41,162 bases of DNA, from positions 219,041 to 260,202 of the forward strand of contig NZ_FMWL01000004.1 of NCBI RefSeq assembly GCF_900103005.1, in the 5' to 3' direction. This document shows, one piece after another, positions 16,585-25,508 of the stretch (position 1 is the first letter of the stretch; each line of letters starts with the position of its first letter). Source of the stretch: Acidaminobacter hydrogenoformans DSM 2784 (GTDB lineage: Bacteria > Bacillota > Clostridia > Peptostreptococcales > Acidaminobacteraceae). The position numbers and the translations under genes were made by a program. Below the pieces are notes generated by a model, which was given only the letters and a program-made list of their open reading frames with translations, was not told the origin of the DNA and searched no databases.

Positions 16585-17175
16585 ATGTGTGGTCGCTATT
16601 TTGTTGATGAAGCCTTTGAAGAAATTTTAAGAAGATACAAAATTCATGATGTACCTGATGTGAATTGGTCTCCAAGGGAGGTTTTCCCTACTAATGAAGC
16701 GCCTGTTGTCATTAATGCCAAGGAAGAGTACCGGGCAGGCCTTATGAAATGGGGCTTTGTCTTTCCGAATATGAGTAGGCCTATTATTAATGCAAGAAGT
16801 GAAACTGCCGGGGTCAAACCCGCTTTTAAAGAGGCACTTTTAAAGAGGCGGTGTATTGTGCCTGCCTCTGGATTTTTTGAATGGCATGGTGAAAAAGGTG
16901 CGCGAACTAAATTTCGTATTGAGCGGCCGGAAAAATCTTTAGTTTCGTTTGCGGGTTTATATGCGCCTTTTACAGGTACGGATGGCACCCGTTTTTTTGC
17001 TTATGTTATTTTGACAAGGCAAAGCTCGCCGCCGGTTTCTGAAATTCATGACAGGGAGCCAATTATCCTTAAAGTCGAAGAGGAGGACGTATGGCTCAGT
17101 CAGGAGACGACTCCGGGAGAGATTGAGATTTTAATGAGGCAGACAGGGCCGGCAGTGATGTTGAATGCTGTTTAG
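16585..17175 (+). CDS. SRAP domain protein (YedK/HMCES family)
   Basis: This 196-residue protein forms DNA-protein cross-links at abasic sites in single-stranded DNA. MCGRYF gives the reactive Cys2 after Met removal. NARSET, the catalytic Glu segment VPASGFFEW and EIHDREPIIL complete the SRAP signature. TGGAGGG precedes the start. It follows the right copy of the long repeat and appears to be a single-gene unit. GGGGTCAAACCCG at 16809-16822 is one base off family A, but here it encodes a normal family segment (VKPAF). Confidence 0.93.
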   Translation: MCGRYFVDEAFEEILRRYKIHDVPDVNWSPREVFPTNEAPVVINAKEEYRAGLMKWGFVFPNMSRPIINARSETAGVKPAFKEALLKRRCIVPASGFFEWHGEKGARTKFRIERPEKSLVSFAGLYAPFTGTDGTRFFAYVILTRQSSPPVSEIHDREPIILKVEEEDVWLSQETTPGEIEILMRQTGPAVMLNAV

Positions 17176-17444
17176 GATTATCGCTTCGAAACCATGCGGG
17201 TCTGACCCCATTGGCACCCCATTGGCATTTAGGCGGAGAATTTTGCGGGTCTGACCCCAAAGTGTGAAAAAAATTTGAGTTTTTTTCAATATCGTCAAAC
17301 TCTTAGACGTTTTTTTGACAGTGGGTCGGTATACTGGGGTCAAAGATATGGATCCTTTGTTGGTGGGGGACCATCGGCAAAAAAATAAGTGAATGGTGTG
17401 AACGTAAACCTAATGTGACCAATATAGGATAAGGAGTGACTTGG
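17176..17444. repeat. Intergenic region with two family A repeats and one family B repeat
   Basis: Family A copies are at 17198-17209 and 17247-17258. The first is followed by the tandem duplication ACCCCATTGGC/ACCCCATTGGC. A family B copy lies at 17358-17388 (GGTGGGGGACCATCGGC then AAAAAAATAAG). AAGGAG at 17431-17436 is the hutU ribosome binding site. No clear promoter was found. Confidence 0.8.
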
Positions 17445-19484
17445 ATGCTGAACAATCAACAAATCGAAAGCGCTATGAAAGTCAAACTGAAGGATTTCTT
17501 CCCTGAGCTGCCGGCTTACCCAATGTTTGAAGAGGGAATCCGCCGTGCGCCTAAGCGTGCCATGACTCTCAATGAGGACGAGATTGGCCTTGCGCTCAAG
17601 AACGCGTTGAGGTATGTGCCGGAGGAATGGCACGAGACGCTGGCGCCGGAGTTCCTTGACGAGCTGTTGACGCATGGCCGCATCTATGCTTACCGCTTCA
17701 GACCGCAGGGCAACATTGTTGGTAAGCCAATTGACGAGTATAAGGGACGCACGCTTGAAGCGAAGGCGTTCCAGGTCATGATTGACAACAACCTGGACTT
17801 TGCGATCGCGCTGTATCCTTATGAACTGGTGACTTACGGCGAGAGCGGTCAGGTCTTTCAGAACTGGATGCAGTACTGGCTCGTCAAGGGCTATCTGGAG
17901 ATCATGACTCAGGATCAGACCCTTCACATTGAGTCTGGTAACCCAAGAGGTCTCTTCAAGTCCTCAGCGGAAGCGCCGCGGGTTATTATCACGAACGGCC
18001 TGATGATCAGCCAGTTTGATACGGCTGAGGGCTTTGCGCGCGCGGCTTCACTGGGTGTCGCGAACTACGGCCAGATGACTGCGGGTGGTTGGATGTACAT
18101 TGGACCACAGGGTATCGTTCACGGAACTTACAGCACCATTCTCAATGCGGGTCGCAGAAACAAGGGGCTCGCGGATGACGCGGATCTTGCGGGTCAGCTC
18201 TTTGTTACGTCTGGTCTTGGCGGCATGAGTGGTGCTCAGGGTAAGGCTGCGGAGATCGCTAATGGCGCGGCTATTGTCGCTGAGGTGGACTGGTCACGGA
18301 TTGAGACGCGTTTTTCTCAGGGCTGGGTATCTTCCGTTGCGAAGACGCCTAAGGAAGCGTTCGACAATGCGTACAAGTATATGGATGAAGGCGTTGGTCA
18401 CGCGATTGCTTTCCATGGCAACATAGTTGACCTTCTCGAGTATGCAGATGAAAATAACATTCATATCGACCTTCTCTCTGACCAGACGTCTTGCCATGCG
18501 GTCTATGAGGGCGGCTACTGTCCTGCGGGCATGACTTTTGAGGAGCGCACTGCGCTGTTGGGGTCAGACCCGGAAAAATTCAATCAGAAGGTCGACGAGA
18601 CCCTTCTTCGCCACTTTGAGGTCATCAAGCGTCTCGTGGCAAAAGGTGTCTACTTCTTCGACTATGGCAATTCCTTCATGAAAGCTGTATATGACGCTGG
18701 TGTCACTGAGATTTGTAAGAATGGCGTGAATGAGCTGGATGGCTTTATCTTCCCGTCATATGTAGAAGATATCCTTGGCCCGCTTCTCTTTGACTATGGC
18801 TATGGTCCATTCCGATGGGTCTGCCTCTCAGGCTCTGATGAGGACCTCCAAAAGACGGATATGGCGGCTATGTCCGTTATTGATCCGAACAGACGCTTCC
18901 AGGATCGCGACAACTATGTCTGGATTCGCGATGCTATGAAGAACAAGCTGGTCGTAGGTACCAAGGCGCGTATTCTCTACTCGGATGCCCTTGGCCGCAT
19001 GAACATTGCGCTTAAGTTTAATGAAATGGTCAGACGTGGTGAGATTGGACCGGTCATGCTTGGCAGAGACCATCACGACACTGGCGGTACGGATTCTCCG
19101 TTCCGTGAGACTTCGAATATCAAGGACGGCTCCAACATTATGGCTGAAATGGCGACGCACTCTTTCGCGGGCGACGCAGCAAGGGGCATGAGCCTCATTG
19201 CGCTGCATAATGGCGGCGGCGTTGGGATCAGCAAGGTAACCAATGGCGGTTTCGGTCTTGTTCTGGATGGCAGCCTTCGTGTTGACACGATCATTCAGCG
19301 TGCGATTCCATGGGATGTTATGAACGGGGTTTCAAGACGTGCATGGGCCCGCAATGAGAATTCTATCAGCACGGTAGCGGAGTACAATCAGATTCGCGGT
19401 GGTCAGGACTTCCTTGCGCTTCCGTATGTGGCGGATGATCAAATGGTTAAGTCTGCGGTTGAGAAGGCTTTGGCGAAAAAATAA
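17445..19484 (+). CDS. hutU: Urocanate hydratase
   Basis: The 679-residue NAD-dependent enzyme of histidine degradation converts urocanate to imidazolonepropionate. Family segments include QGNIVGKPIDEYKG, GNPRGLFKS, NYGQMTAGGWMYIGPQGIVHG, FVTSGLGGMSGAQ, DQTSCHAVYEGGYCPAG and LHNGGGVGISKVTNGG. It is longer than the ~550-residue proteobacterial enzyme, matching the long form of Clostridia. The ATG at 17445 is chosen over the GTG at 17436 because AAGGAG overlaps the latter. A family A repeat at 18560-18572 encodes GSDP in the surface segment LLGSDPEKF. No other hut gene is in the window. Confidence 0.95.
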   Translation: MLNNQQIESAMKVKLKDFFPELPAYPMFEEGIRRAPKRAMTLNEDEIGLALKNALRYVPEEWHETLAPEFLDELLTHGRIYAYRFRPQGNIVGKPIDEYKGRTLEAKAFQVMIDNNLDFAIALYPYELVTYGESGQVFQNWMQYWLVKGYLEIMTQDQTLHIESGNPRGLFKSSAEAPRVIITNGLMISQFDTAEGFARAASLGVANYGQMTAGGWMYIGPQGIVHGTYSTILNAGRRNKGLADDADLAGQLFVTSGLGGMSGAQGKAAEIANGAAIVAEVDWSRIETRFSQGWVSSVAKTPKEAFDNAYKYMDEGVGHAIAFHGNIVDLLEYADENNIHIDLLSDQTSCHAVYEGGYCPAGMTFEERTALLGSDPEKFNQKVDETLLRHFEVIKRLVAKGVYFFDYGNSFMKAVYDAGVTEICKNGVNELDGFIFPSYVEDILGPLLFDYGYGPFRWVCLSGSDEDLQKTDMAAMSVIDPNRRFQDRDNYVWIRDAMKNKLVVGTKARILYSDALGRMNIALKFNEMVRRGEIGPVMLGRDHHDTGGTDSPFRETSNIKDGSNIMAEMATHSFAGDAARGMSLIALHNGGGVGISKVTNGGFGLVLDGSLRVDTIIQRAIPWDVMNGVSRRAWARNENSISTVAEYNQIRGGQDFLALPYVADDQMVKSAVEKALAKK

Positions 19485-20067
19485 TTAAAATAAGTTTGCC
19501 GGGTGGGGTGTCCGGGCTGGCGGGTTGCTGGCCTGGATGACCATCGGCATAATTTATGGTATAATAGTTGTAGTTTAATAATTGCAATTTTGGGCCCAGT
19601 CGTCCAAAATATTGAGTTTTACATAGCTTAAAAATTATATAGTGCTAAGTGTGTCTCTTTTTTGGGGGCGCGCGAGCCTGATATGCTTTTAAGCTTTGTA
19701 GGGACTCGGTGTTTTGGAGGGCTGGGCTTTTATTGTGCGGTTTTGGAGATTTTTGCGGGTCTGACCCCAGTGGCACCCCAGTGGGCATGCGCTGGGGGGA
19801 GGGAGATTACGACAAACCAAATTGTTAATTATTAGATTTGATGATTTTGTGATAAATCAGATTATTGTCAGAAAATTTTATAAATACAGAATTATTTTAA
19901 TGGTAAACTGTTAATTGTTTTATTTATATAAAAATATAATTTATCTATTGTGAAATTTATTGTTTCGTGCTACTATCATATTGTTAAATATAAGACGAAA
20001 TCATATCGTTCTTTATTAATCGTTTTTTTAGTTAATAAACACGAATTTATTAATAGGAGAGAGCCAA
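19485..20067. other. 583-base intergenic region before the FNT channel gene
   Basis: The first part holds a family B copy (19521-19552) whose GATGACC lies 17 bases before a perfect TATAAT at 19560-19565, so the repeat could supply a -35 element. A family A copy at 19757-19768 is followed by the duplication ACCCCAGTGGC/ACCCCAGTGGG. From about 19800 to 20060 the sequence is strongly AT-rich with many TTG/TAT motifs and is probably the regulatory region of the channel gene. TGTGATAAATCAGA at about 19849 resembles a CRP/FNR-family half-site arrangement, but I would not call it. No gene was seen. Confidence 0.5.
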
Positions 20068-20955
20068 ATGAATGAGAAAAAAATGCTGACACCGGCAGAA
20101 ATCGCAGAAGCAACTGTAGAAACGGCTAAAAAGAAGGCTGCACTTAGTCCATCTTCTCAATTATTGTTAGGTGTGCTGGCGGGCGCTTTTATTGCGTTCG
20201 CGGCGCAAGGGTCGAATATGGCGGCCTTCAATTTGTTTTCTGATCCTGCGACGTATGGAATGGGCAAAGCGCTGGCAGGTGCCATTTTTGGGACTGGCCT
20301 GATGCTGGTCATTTTAGCTGGCGGGGAGCTCTTTACGGGGAATACTTTAATGGTGGCCGCTGTTATGCAGAAAAAAGTGACGGTTGGCGATATGCTCAGA
20401 AACTGGGCGAGGGTTTACGCAGGAAACTTTGTTGGCGCAATGCTGGTAACTTTTATGATTGTTTATTCTGGTCAGCTCAACAGCAGCAATGCGCTGTTGG
20501 CAGGACAGACTATCAAGATTGCGGCTTATAAGGTAAATCTGCCGTTTCATTCGGCGCTTTTCCTTGGTGTTATGTGCAACTGGCTGGTGACGCTGGCGGT
20601 TTGGCTTTCTTATGGGGCAAAGGACATGACGGGTAAGATCCTCGCGATTTTCTTCCCAATTTGGCTCTTCATTACGTCTGGCTTTGAGCACAGCATTGCG
20701 AACATGTATTATGTTCCGGCTGGTATTCTCGCTAAGGCGAATCCTGTTTGGGCCGAGGCGTCGCATTTGTCTGCTGAGGTTTTGAATACTTTGACTTGGA
20801 AGAACTTCTTGATTGGAAATCTTTTGCCGGTGACGCTGGGCAATATTATTGGCGGCGTGGTGTGTGTCGGTGGCGCGTATTGGTTTGTGTATCTGCGTGA
20901 TAAGAAGACAGCGAAGAGTGATCCGCTTACGACTTATTTTAAGAATGTGGCGTAA
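20068..20955 (+). CDS. Formate/nitrite transporter (FNT) family channel
   Basis: This 295-residue membrane protein has six hydrophobic helices. Signature segments are AGAFIAFAAQGSN, GLMLVILAGGELFTGNT, NFVGAMLVTF, LGVMCNWLVTLAVWLSYGAKDMTGKI and GFEHSIANMYYVPAG, the last containing the pore His. The family moves formate, nitrite or hydrosulfide. Its place after urocanase suggests formate handling during amino-acid fermentation (inference). It has a good ribosome binding site (AGGAGAGAG) and is followed by a strong terminator. Confidence 0.92.
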   Translation: MNEKKMLTPAEIAEATVETAKKKAALSPSSQLLLGVLAGAFIAFAAQGSNMAAFNLFSDPATYGMGKALAGAIFGTGLMLVILAGGELFTGNTLMVAAVMQKKVTVGDMLRNWARVYAGNFVGAMLVTFMIVYSGQLNSSNALLAGQTIKIAAYKVNLPFHSALFLGVMCNWLVTLAVWLSYGAKDMTGKILAIFFPIWLFITSGFEHSIANMYYVPAGILAKANPVWAEASHLSAEVLNTLTWKNFLIGNLLPVTLGNIIGGVVCVGGAYWFVYLRDKKTAKSDPLTTYFKNVA

Positions 20956-20983
20956 TTTGGTAGTGTGGTAATTTGGAAATTGG

Positions 20984-21020
20984 GCCCCCTGTGTTGGTTG
21001 ATGCAGGGGGCTTTTATTTT
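20984..21020 (+). terminator. Rho-independent terminator of the FNT gene
   Basis: An 8-bp perfect stem (GCCCCCTG at 20984-20991, CAGGGGGC at 21004-21011) is followed by TTTTATTTT. Confidence 0.85.
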
Positions 21021-21045
21021 GATTGAAAGATGGAGGGGGTGACTG

Positions 21046-21223
21046 AGGGGGTCAGACCTTGTTGTGGAACCTTGGGGTTGGAACTATGGGGTCAGACCTG
21101 TAAAAAACGCCATTACCCCAAACGCCTTTAGACGGGCGTCATTTTGTTGTATAATGTTTATAGAAACAGATGGGGTCAGACCTGCAAAAAAAGAACTGAT
21201 AGACAGCACGCGGGGTCAGACCT
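21046..21223 (+). repeat. Array of four family A repeats upstream of the SARP regulator gene
   Basis: Four copies of GGGGTCAGACCT lie in one orientation at 21046-21059, 21088-21099, 21172-21183 and 21212-21223, at spacings of 42, 84 and 40 bases. The first two carry partial duplications of their left flank. A perfect TATAAT (21150-21155), with a weak TTAGAC at -35, sits between the second and third copies, so at least two copies would be in the transcribed leader. Confidence 0.8.
21128..21155 (+). promoter_or_regulatory. Possible promoter of the SARP regulator gene
   Basis: TTAGAC, a 16-bp spacer and TATAAT lie inside the family A array, about 115 bases before the start codon. Confidence 0.4.
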
Positions 21224-21269
21224 GCACAAAAGCCCCATCAACTCAAGTATTACTCCAGGAGGCGTTTAA

Positions 21270-24257
21270 ATGGTTCCAGCCATCGAGATTAAGCTTCTCG
21301 GGATCCCTTCGGTTCAAGCCGGCGGGAAGCCTGTCAATATGACTCTGAAAAAAGCAGAAGCCATTTTATATTTTATGGCAGTAGAGATCTCCACGACAAG
21401 GGATACGCTGTGCCGGATTTTCTGGCCGGACAGCGATACGGAATATGCCAGACGCAGCCTGCGCAACGCGCTTTATCTCATACGAAAGCACGTGGCGGAG
21501 GACCTGCTTACCATGCCAAATCATTCGAGTGTCCATCTGAATAAGGAGGCGATCTGGCGCTGCGATCTCTGGGAAATGGAACCTGTTCAGGCTGTTACCC
21601 GTGAGGATTTAACGCTTCTTAGCGGATTTTCTTTTAAGGAAGACGAATTTTTTCAGGAATGGCTCGTTGATCAGCAGCGCAGTGTTCAACAGCGCATTTT
21701 TGAGCATCATAAGAAAATTGCCGTCCAGCTTGAGGAGGACGACGATTATGTTGAGGCGGCCAAGGCGCGTGAAAAAATGACGCTAATAGATGCCTACGAC
21801 GAGGAAAATATCCGCGCTCTGATGAGTCTTTATCTGCGAACGGCGGAATATAATCACGCCATTGAGGTTTACCAAAGGCTGATGAGAACAATGAAGGATG
21901 AGCTTGGTGTTGTGCCTGACAGTGATACGACCCGGCTCTATGATAAGATTTTAGAGCTCAAGGGCAAAGAGACGAGTCAGACGACAGCAAGTCCAAAAAC
22001 CTATTTCTTTGGCCGCTATGATGAACTTACAGCGATTGAGGAGGAGGTTTACAACCTACTTGAGAACCATCACCACCGACATGTGCTGATCACCGGTGAA
22101 GCCGGCATAGGGAAAACGACGCTGGTTGAGCGCGTTGTCAGTGCGGTTGAGGCCCAGGTGAAGGAAAGTGGAATTCCTTATGAGCATGCGTATGGGCATG
22201 AGAGTGGGAAGGGGGTTGGGAAGACCATCGGCAATAGCTCTGGGCAGTTACATCCGCATAAGCTCCCGGTCAAAATCATGCGGGCAGCGGCCTACCCTAT
22301 GGAGCATGACCTGCCGTACCGCATCTTCCGGGGTATACTTAGGGAAATGCTGGAGGAGCTGGGGGAGGTCGGCACCAGTCGCATTTTCGGCTTCGCGGAT
22401 CAGGCGGCAACTGCTCTGGCGAGCCAAGGCCTTGAAGGGGACGAACGCATTCGCTATGAAGACATGGTGGCGGAGGTCAGCGACCTTCTCAGCCGTTATG
22501 CGCAGCGACGCAACGTGATTCTTATTTTCGAGGACCTCCATTGGGGTCAGACCCATTCGATAAATCTTCTCCTTGAGCTCATCCGGGAGCATCTCAAGAA
22601 TGTCATGGTCGTCATGACTTCCAGGGATGTCAAGTCTAAGGCGCTGGATTTCATGACGGCCTGCGGGGCCAAGGAAAAGTGGCTGCTGAGGGTGCCGCTG
22701 GCTCGGTTTTCCGCGGTGGAAGCCCGGCAGTTTCTTAAAAATGGTCTTAGAAATTCCAGCGTGATCCTGGATGAGGCGGCAATGTCGAGGTATATTGAGG
22801 CTTCAGAAGGGAATACGCTGCTGCTTCGCGAATATCTGGACCTGATTAACGAGGGGACCATTGATAAGCTGGACACCTTGAAATTTGAAGAACTGATGCA
22901 GTCGAAGCTGATTGGACTGTCTGAACCGGCGCTCAGGGTGGCAGACGTGGCGGCACTTTTTATGGAGTCGCCGGATTATGAAGCGATCCAGGCCATCTCA
23001 GCCTATGAAGACGTGGAGCTTGTGGACCTCATTGAGGCCCTCAGAGGCGCGGGGATCCTGGAGGAGTCGGTGGACGGCGAACGGCTGATTTACCATTTTA
23101 CCCATCAAAAGCTCAAGGATTATCTTGCTGAACAGATTTCTGCAACACGCCGCAGAATTTTGCATAAGAAAATAGCAGATTATTATGAGCATCTCTATGC
23201 TCAGCGTGCGAGTGTCTCTGTGCTGCCATATGTCATCCACCACAGCCGCCTGGCTTCTGACGCGCGGCGGGAGTACCGTTACCGTGTCATTTACGGGCGC
23301 CGGTACCTGGACCGCTGGCATGAGGTCTTCAGTGGGCAGAACACTGATCTCGAAGGCGGGCTGACCCTCGAGGACAAGATCATGCAGTCTATTGATGAGG
23401 CACGCAGTCGTCTGGATGCCAAGGATGACCTAATCGCGTCCTATGACCATGAGGTTTTTTATATGCGAGGGCGCCGGGCTATTAGGGAAGGCCGCTACGC
23501 GGACGGGCTTGAGGCTATTGACAAAGCCATACGTCATTTTGAGATTCACCACTGCGAAGATTTGCTGGAGCTCTGTCTCCTTCAAAAAATTTACTATGCT
23601 ATACAAACCGGCAAACTGACCCTTTTTGACGAGCTTCTCAGCGAGCTTGGGCATCTGATGGGGGGACCTGGCGAGCCTACCGGTGACCTCATCCATGTCT
23701 TCTGGAGGTTGAAGGGTCTTCATGCCACTCTCAGCGGCGATTCGGAAAGCGCTCAGAATTATCTGATGATGGCGCTGCAGTACCTGGAACCCCTGACTGA
23801 AGCCCAGCCAAGAGCGCATTCCGCTATAGCGGCGACACTGAATTATCTGGCTATGGCCTACGAAAGTGAAGGTCGCTATGACGAAGCTTTTCATACTTAC
23901 ACCAGGGCTCTTGAAGAAGCGGAGCTAAGTCTGCCGTCCAACGGGCTTGCATTGATCCTGACCAACCTATCCCTGGCCAAGTTCAGGCAGGGTCGAATGG
24001 ATCAGTCTCTTGAAACCATTGTGCGCGCTGTTGAGATCTTCGAGCTGACCAAAAGTATCTGGGGAAGGGCGAAAGCGGAAGCACACCTTGCCCGCCTTAT
24101 TGATATTGCAGATATCCCTGAAAGTGTAGATGAGCACCTTTGCAGAGCACGGGACTTCGCTCAGCTCATGGGGAACCCTTATGAAATCCGTTTTGTCCAG
24201 GAGGTTGAGGCTGAAATCCGTTCCCATCCGGCCCATCTCAATAGGATTGAGACTTAA
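21270..24257 (+). CDS. SARP/BTAD-type transcriptional regulator with AAA ATPase and TPR domains
   Basis: The 995-residue signalling ATPase begins with a winged-helix DNA-binding domain (about 1-95) and the BTAD all-helical domain (about 100-235; ALMSLYLRTAEYNHAIEVY). An ATPase domain follows with Walker A GEAGIGKT (about 274-281) and Walker B LIFEDLHW (about 417-424). A long TPR-like C-terminal half holds repeats near residues 750-970. Such proteins integrate a ligand or partner signal; the target is unknown. Two repeat elements are in frame: family B at 22203-22236 (ESGKGVGKTIGN, residues 311-322) and family A at 22543-22554 (WGQT, directly after the Walker B segment). The ribosome binding site is CAGGAGG. 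Confidence 0.85.
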   Translation: MVPAIEIKLLGIPSVQAGGKPVNMTLKKAEAILYFMAVEISTTRDTLCRIFWPDSDTEYARRSLRNALYLIRKHVAEDLLTMPNHSSVHLNKEAIWRCDLWEMEPVQAVTREDLTLLSGFSFKEDEFFQEWLVDQQRSVQQRIFEHHKKIAVQLEEDDDYVEAAKAREKMTLIDAYDEENIRALMSLYLRTAEYNHAIEVYQRLMRTMKDELGVVPDSDTTRLYDKILELKGKETSQTTASPKTYFFGRYDELTAIEEEVYNLLENHHHRHVLITGEAGIGKTTLVERVVSAVEAQVKESGIPYEHAYGHESGKGVGKTIGNSSGQLHPHKLPVKIMRAAAYPMEHDLPYRIFRGILREMLEELGEVGTSRIFGFADQAATALASQGLEGDERIRYEDMVAEVSDLLSRYAQRRNVILIFEDLHWGQTHSINLLLELIREHLKNVMVVMTSRDVKSKALDFMTACGAKEKWLLRVPLARFSAVEARQFLKNGLRNSSVILDEAAMSRYIEASEGNTLLLREYLDLINEGTIDKLDTLKFEELMQSKLIGLSEPALRVADVAALFMESPDYEAIQAISAYEDVELVDLIEALRGAGILEESVDGERLIYHFTHQKLKDYLAEQISATRRRILHKKIADYYEHLYAQRASVSVLPYVIHHSRLASDARREYRYRVIYGRRYLDRWHEVFSGQNTDLEGGLTLEDKIMQSIDEARSRLDAKDDLIASYDHEVFYMRGRRAIREGRYADGLEAIDKAIRHFEIHHCEDLLELCLLQKIYYAIQTGKLTLFDELLSELGHLMGGPGEPTGDLIHVFWRLKGLHATLSGDSESAQNYLMMALQYLEPLTEAQPRAHSAIAATLNYLAMAYESEGRYDEAFHTYTRALEEAELSLPSNGLALILTNLSLAKFRQGRMDQSLETIVRAVEIFELTKSIWGRAKAEAHLARLIDIADIPESVDEHLCRARDFAQLMGNPYEIRFVQEVEAEIRSHPAHLNRIET

Positions 24258-24437
24258 ATGCGCAGGTCTGACCCCGTCAGAAACTCCGTCAAAACAAATT
24301 TTGAACTTTGCGGGTCTGACCCCGGACGTACCTGACTCCGGATGTAACTTAAACACTTGGGGTCAGACCCGCAAAAAAAATCTTCAAAATGGAAAGTGGG
24401 TGCCAGAGGCTGAAGGCCGCCGGCACCCACTTTCTAC
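24258..24437. repeat. Three family A repeats and a bidirectional terminator
   Basis: Family A copies are at 24264-24275, 24312-24323 (both GGTCTGACCCC) and 24359-24370 (inverted), spaced 47-48 bases. They are followed by a 13-bp perfect hairpin, GAAAGTGGGTGCC (24392-24404) with GGCACCCACTTTC (24422-24434), between the converging SARP and pseudouridine synthase genes. Confidence 0.8.
24392..24434. terminator. Convergent terminator hairpin
   Basis: A perfect 13-bp stem with a 17-base loop. It has no long T run, so termination strength is uncertain, but its position between converging genes fits. Confidence 0.55.
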
Positions 24438-24447
24438 CTGGATTTAA

Positions 24448-25194
24448 TTAATTATTTCTTTTTTCCTCAAGTGACTCAATCTGAGCTGTGAAATAGGACC
24501 ATGGCACTGAAAAAGCGCCGGCACTGCCGGATTTAATTTCTTTTTCCGGGAGTGCTTTAAAGGTCAGCGCTGTTCGCTTGGCTGGGTGATAAAATCTGAG
24601 CTCGTAGGACCAAAGGCCTATGGGTGTACCGTCTTTGACGAAGTCGGGATTATATTTGGCATCACCAAGGATTGGAAAACCACTGGCTGAGAGCTGCACC
24701 CGGATCTGGTGGCGCCGGCCTGTCAGGAGTAAAATATCCAGCAGTGCGAGTGGGACTGTGTTTTCAGGGAGAGCGGTTTCGGTCGTCCCAAGTACCCGGT
24801 ATTTCAGCTCTGCCTTTTGGCCGCTATTGCCGTCTGCGATTTCGACCACATTGCCGGCGGTGATTTTGAGATGGTGGACCAAGTGATCGCCGTCTTGGGC
24901 GGGGTGACCCTGTACAATGGCGAGATAGCGTTTTTTGACGCGACCATCGGCAAACTGAGCGCTGAGATGGCCGGCTGCTTCACGGGTTTTCGCGTAGACC
25001 ATGACGCCGCCAACGGGTCTGTCCAGCCGGTGCACGAGCTTCGCGGTCTTGCCCGCCTCGCCGGTGGATTTCATGTGGGCCTGCACAGCTTCAAGGAGTG
25101 AGGGCGCTTTGGAGGGGTCGGGCTGGCAAGGCATGCCTGGGGGCTTGACGACAACTATAACGTGCTTGTCTTCAAAGAGAATGTGTAAGCTCAT
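24448..25194 (-). CDS. RluA-family pseudouridine synthase
   Basis: The 248-residue enzyme isomerises uridine in rRNA or tRNA. The catalytic Asp58 is in LVHRLDRPVGGVMVYAKT. ILFEDKHVIVVVKPPGMPCQPD at the N-terminus and LLTGRRHQIRVQLS near the C-terminus are typical. It lacks an S4 domain, so the RNA target cannot be given. AAAGGAGC precedes the ATG. The ACCATCGGC match near 24943 encodes the conserved ADGRVKKRY and is not a repeat. Confidence 0.92.
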   Translation of the reverse strand: MSLHILFEDKHVIVVVKPPGMPCQPDPSKAPSLLEAVQAHMKSTGEAGKTAKLVHRLDRPVGGVMVYAKTREAAGHLSAQFADGRVKKRYLAIVQGHPAQDGDHLVHHLKITAGNVVEIADGNSGQKAELKYRVLGTTETALPENTVPLALLDILLLTGRRHQIRVQLSASGFPILGDAKYNPDFVKDGTPIGLWSYELRFYHPAKRTALTFKALPEKEIKSGSAGAFSVPWSYFTAQIESLEEKRNN

Positions 25195-25508
25195 AAATTG
25201 CTCCTTTCGATTGTTGGCGTGAACTGAGGGGGTAACTGTGGGGGTCAGACCTGATGCAACATAAATACGGCGCGTTCAACGGGGTCAGACCTGGTTGGTA
25301 ACGGCAGATCGACTAACGGGGTCAGACCTTCAACGAACCAACGGGGTCAGACCTGGTGCGATCTTTTGCAGGGCAGACCCACGTATCTCCTGGCATCCTG
25401 CATTTTCACACTTGTATCTGCGATTGAAGTATGTGTATAATAGTCCTAATCTTGTGAAATTTCACGGCCACGGCTTGAAACACCGCATGGACCGTCTGGA
25501 GGTGCTAC
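25195..25508. repeat. Array of four family A repeats upstream of the AI-2E permease gene
   Basis: Copies of GGGGTCAGACCT are at 25241-25252, 25281-25292, 25318-25329 and 25343-25354, all in the same orientation at spacings of 40, 37 and 25 bases. The first is preceded by the partial duplicate AACTGAGGGGGT/AACTGTGGGGGT. A further GGGCAGACCC variant is at about 25371. A promoter (25412-25441) lies between the array and the gene. Confidence 0.85.
25412..25441 (+). promoter_or_regulatory. Promoter of the AI-2E permease gene
   Basis: TTGTAT (25412-25417), an 18-bp spacer and a perfect TATAAT (25436-25441), just downstream of the family A array. Confidence 0.55.

Noticed and set aside
16809..16822. 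GGGGTCAAACCCG in the SRAP gene as a family A copy
   Set aside because: It differs from the core and encodes a normal family segment (EKPAF-like), so it is more likely chance.
25241..25354. Possible CRISPR array (regularly spaced GGGGTCAGACC repeats)
   Set aside because: The repeat is only 11-14 bp, the spacing varies from 25 to 40 bases, the same motif occurs singly throughout the window, and no cas gene is present.
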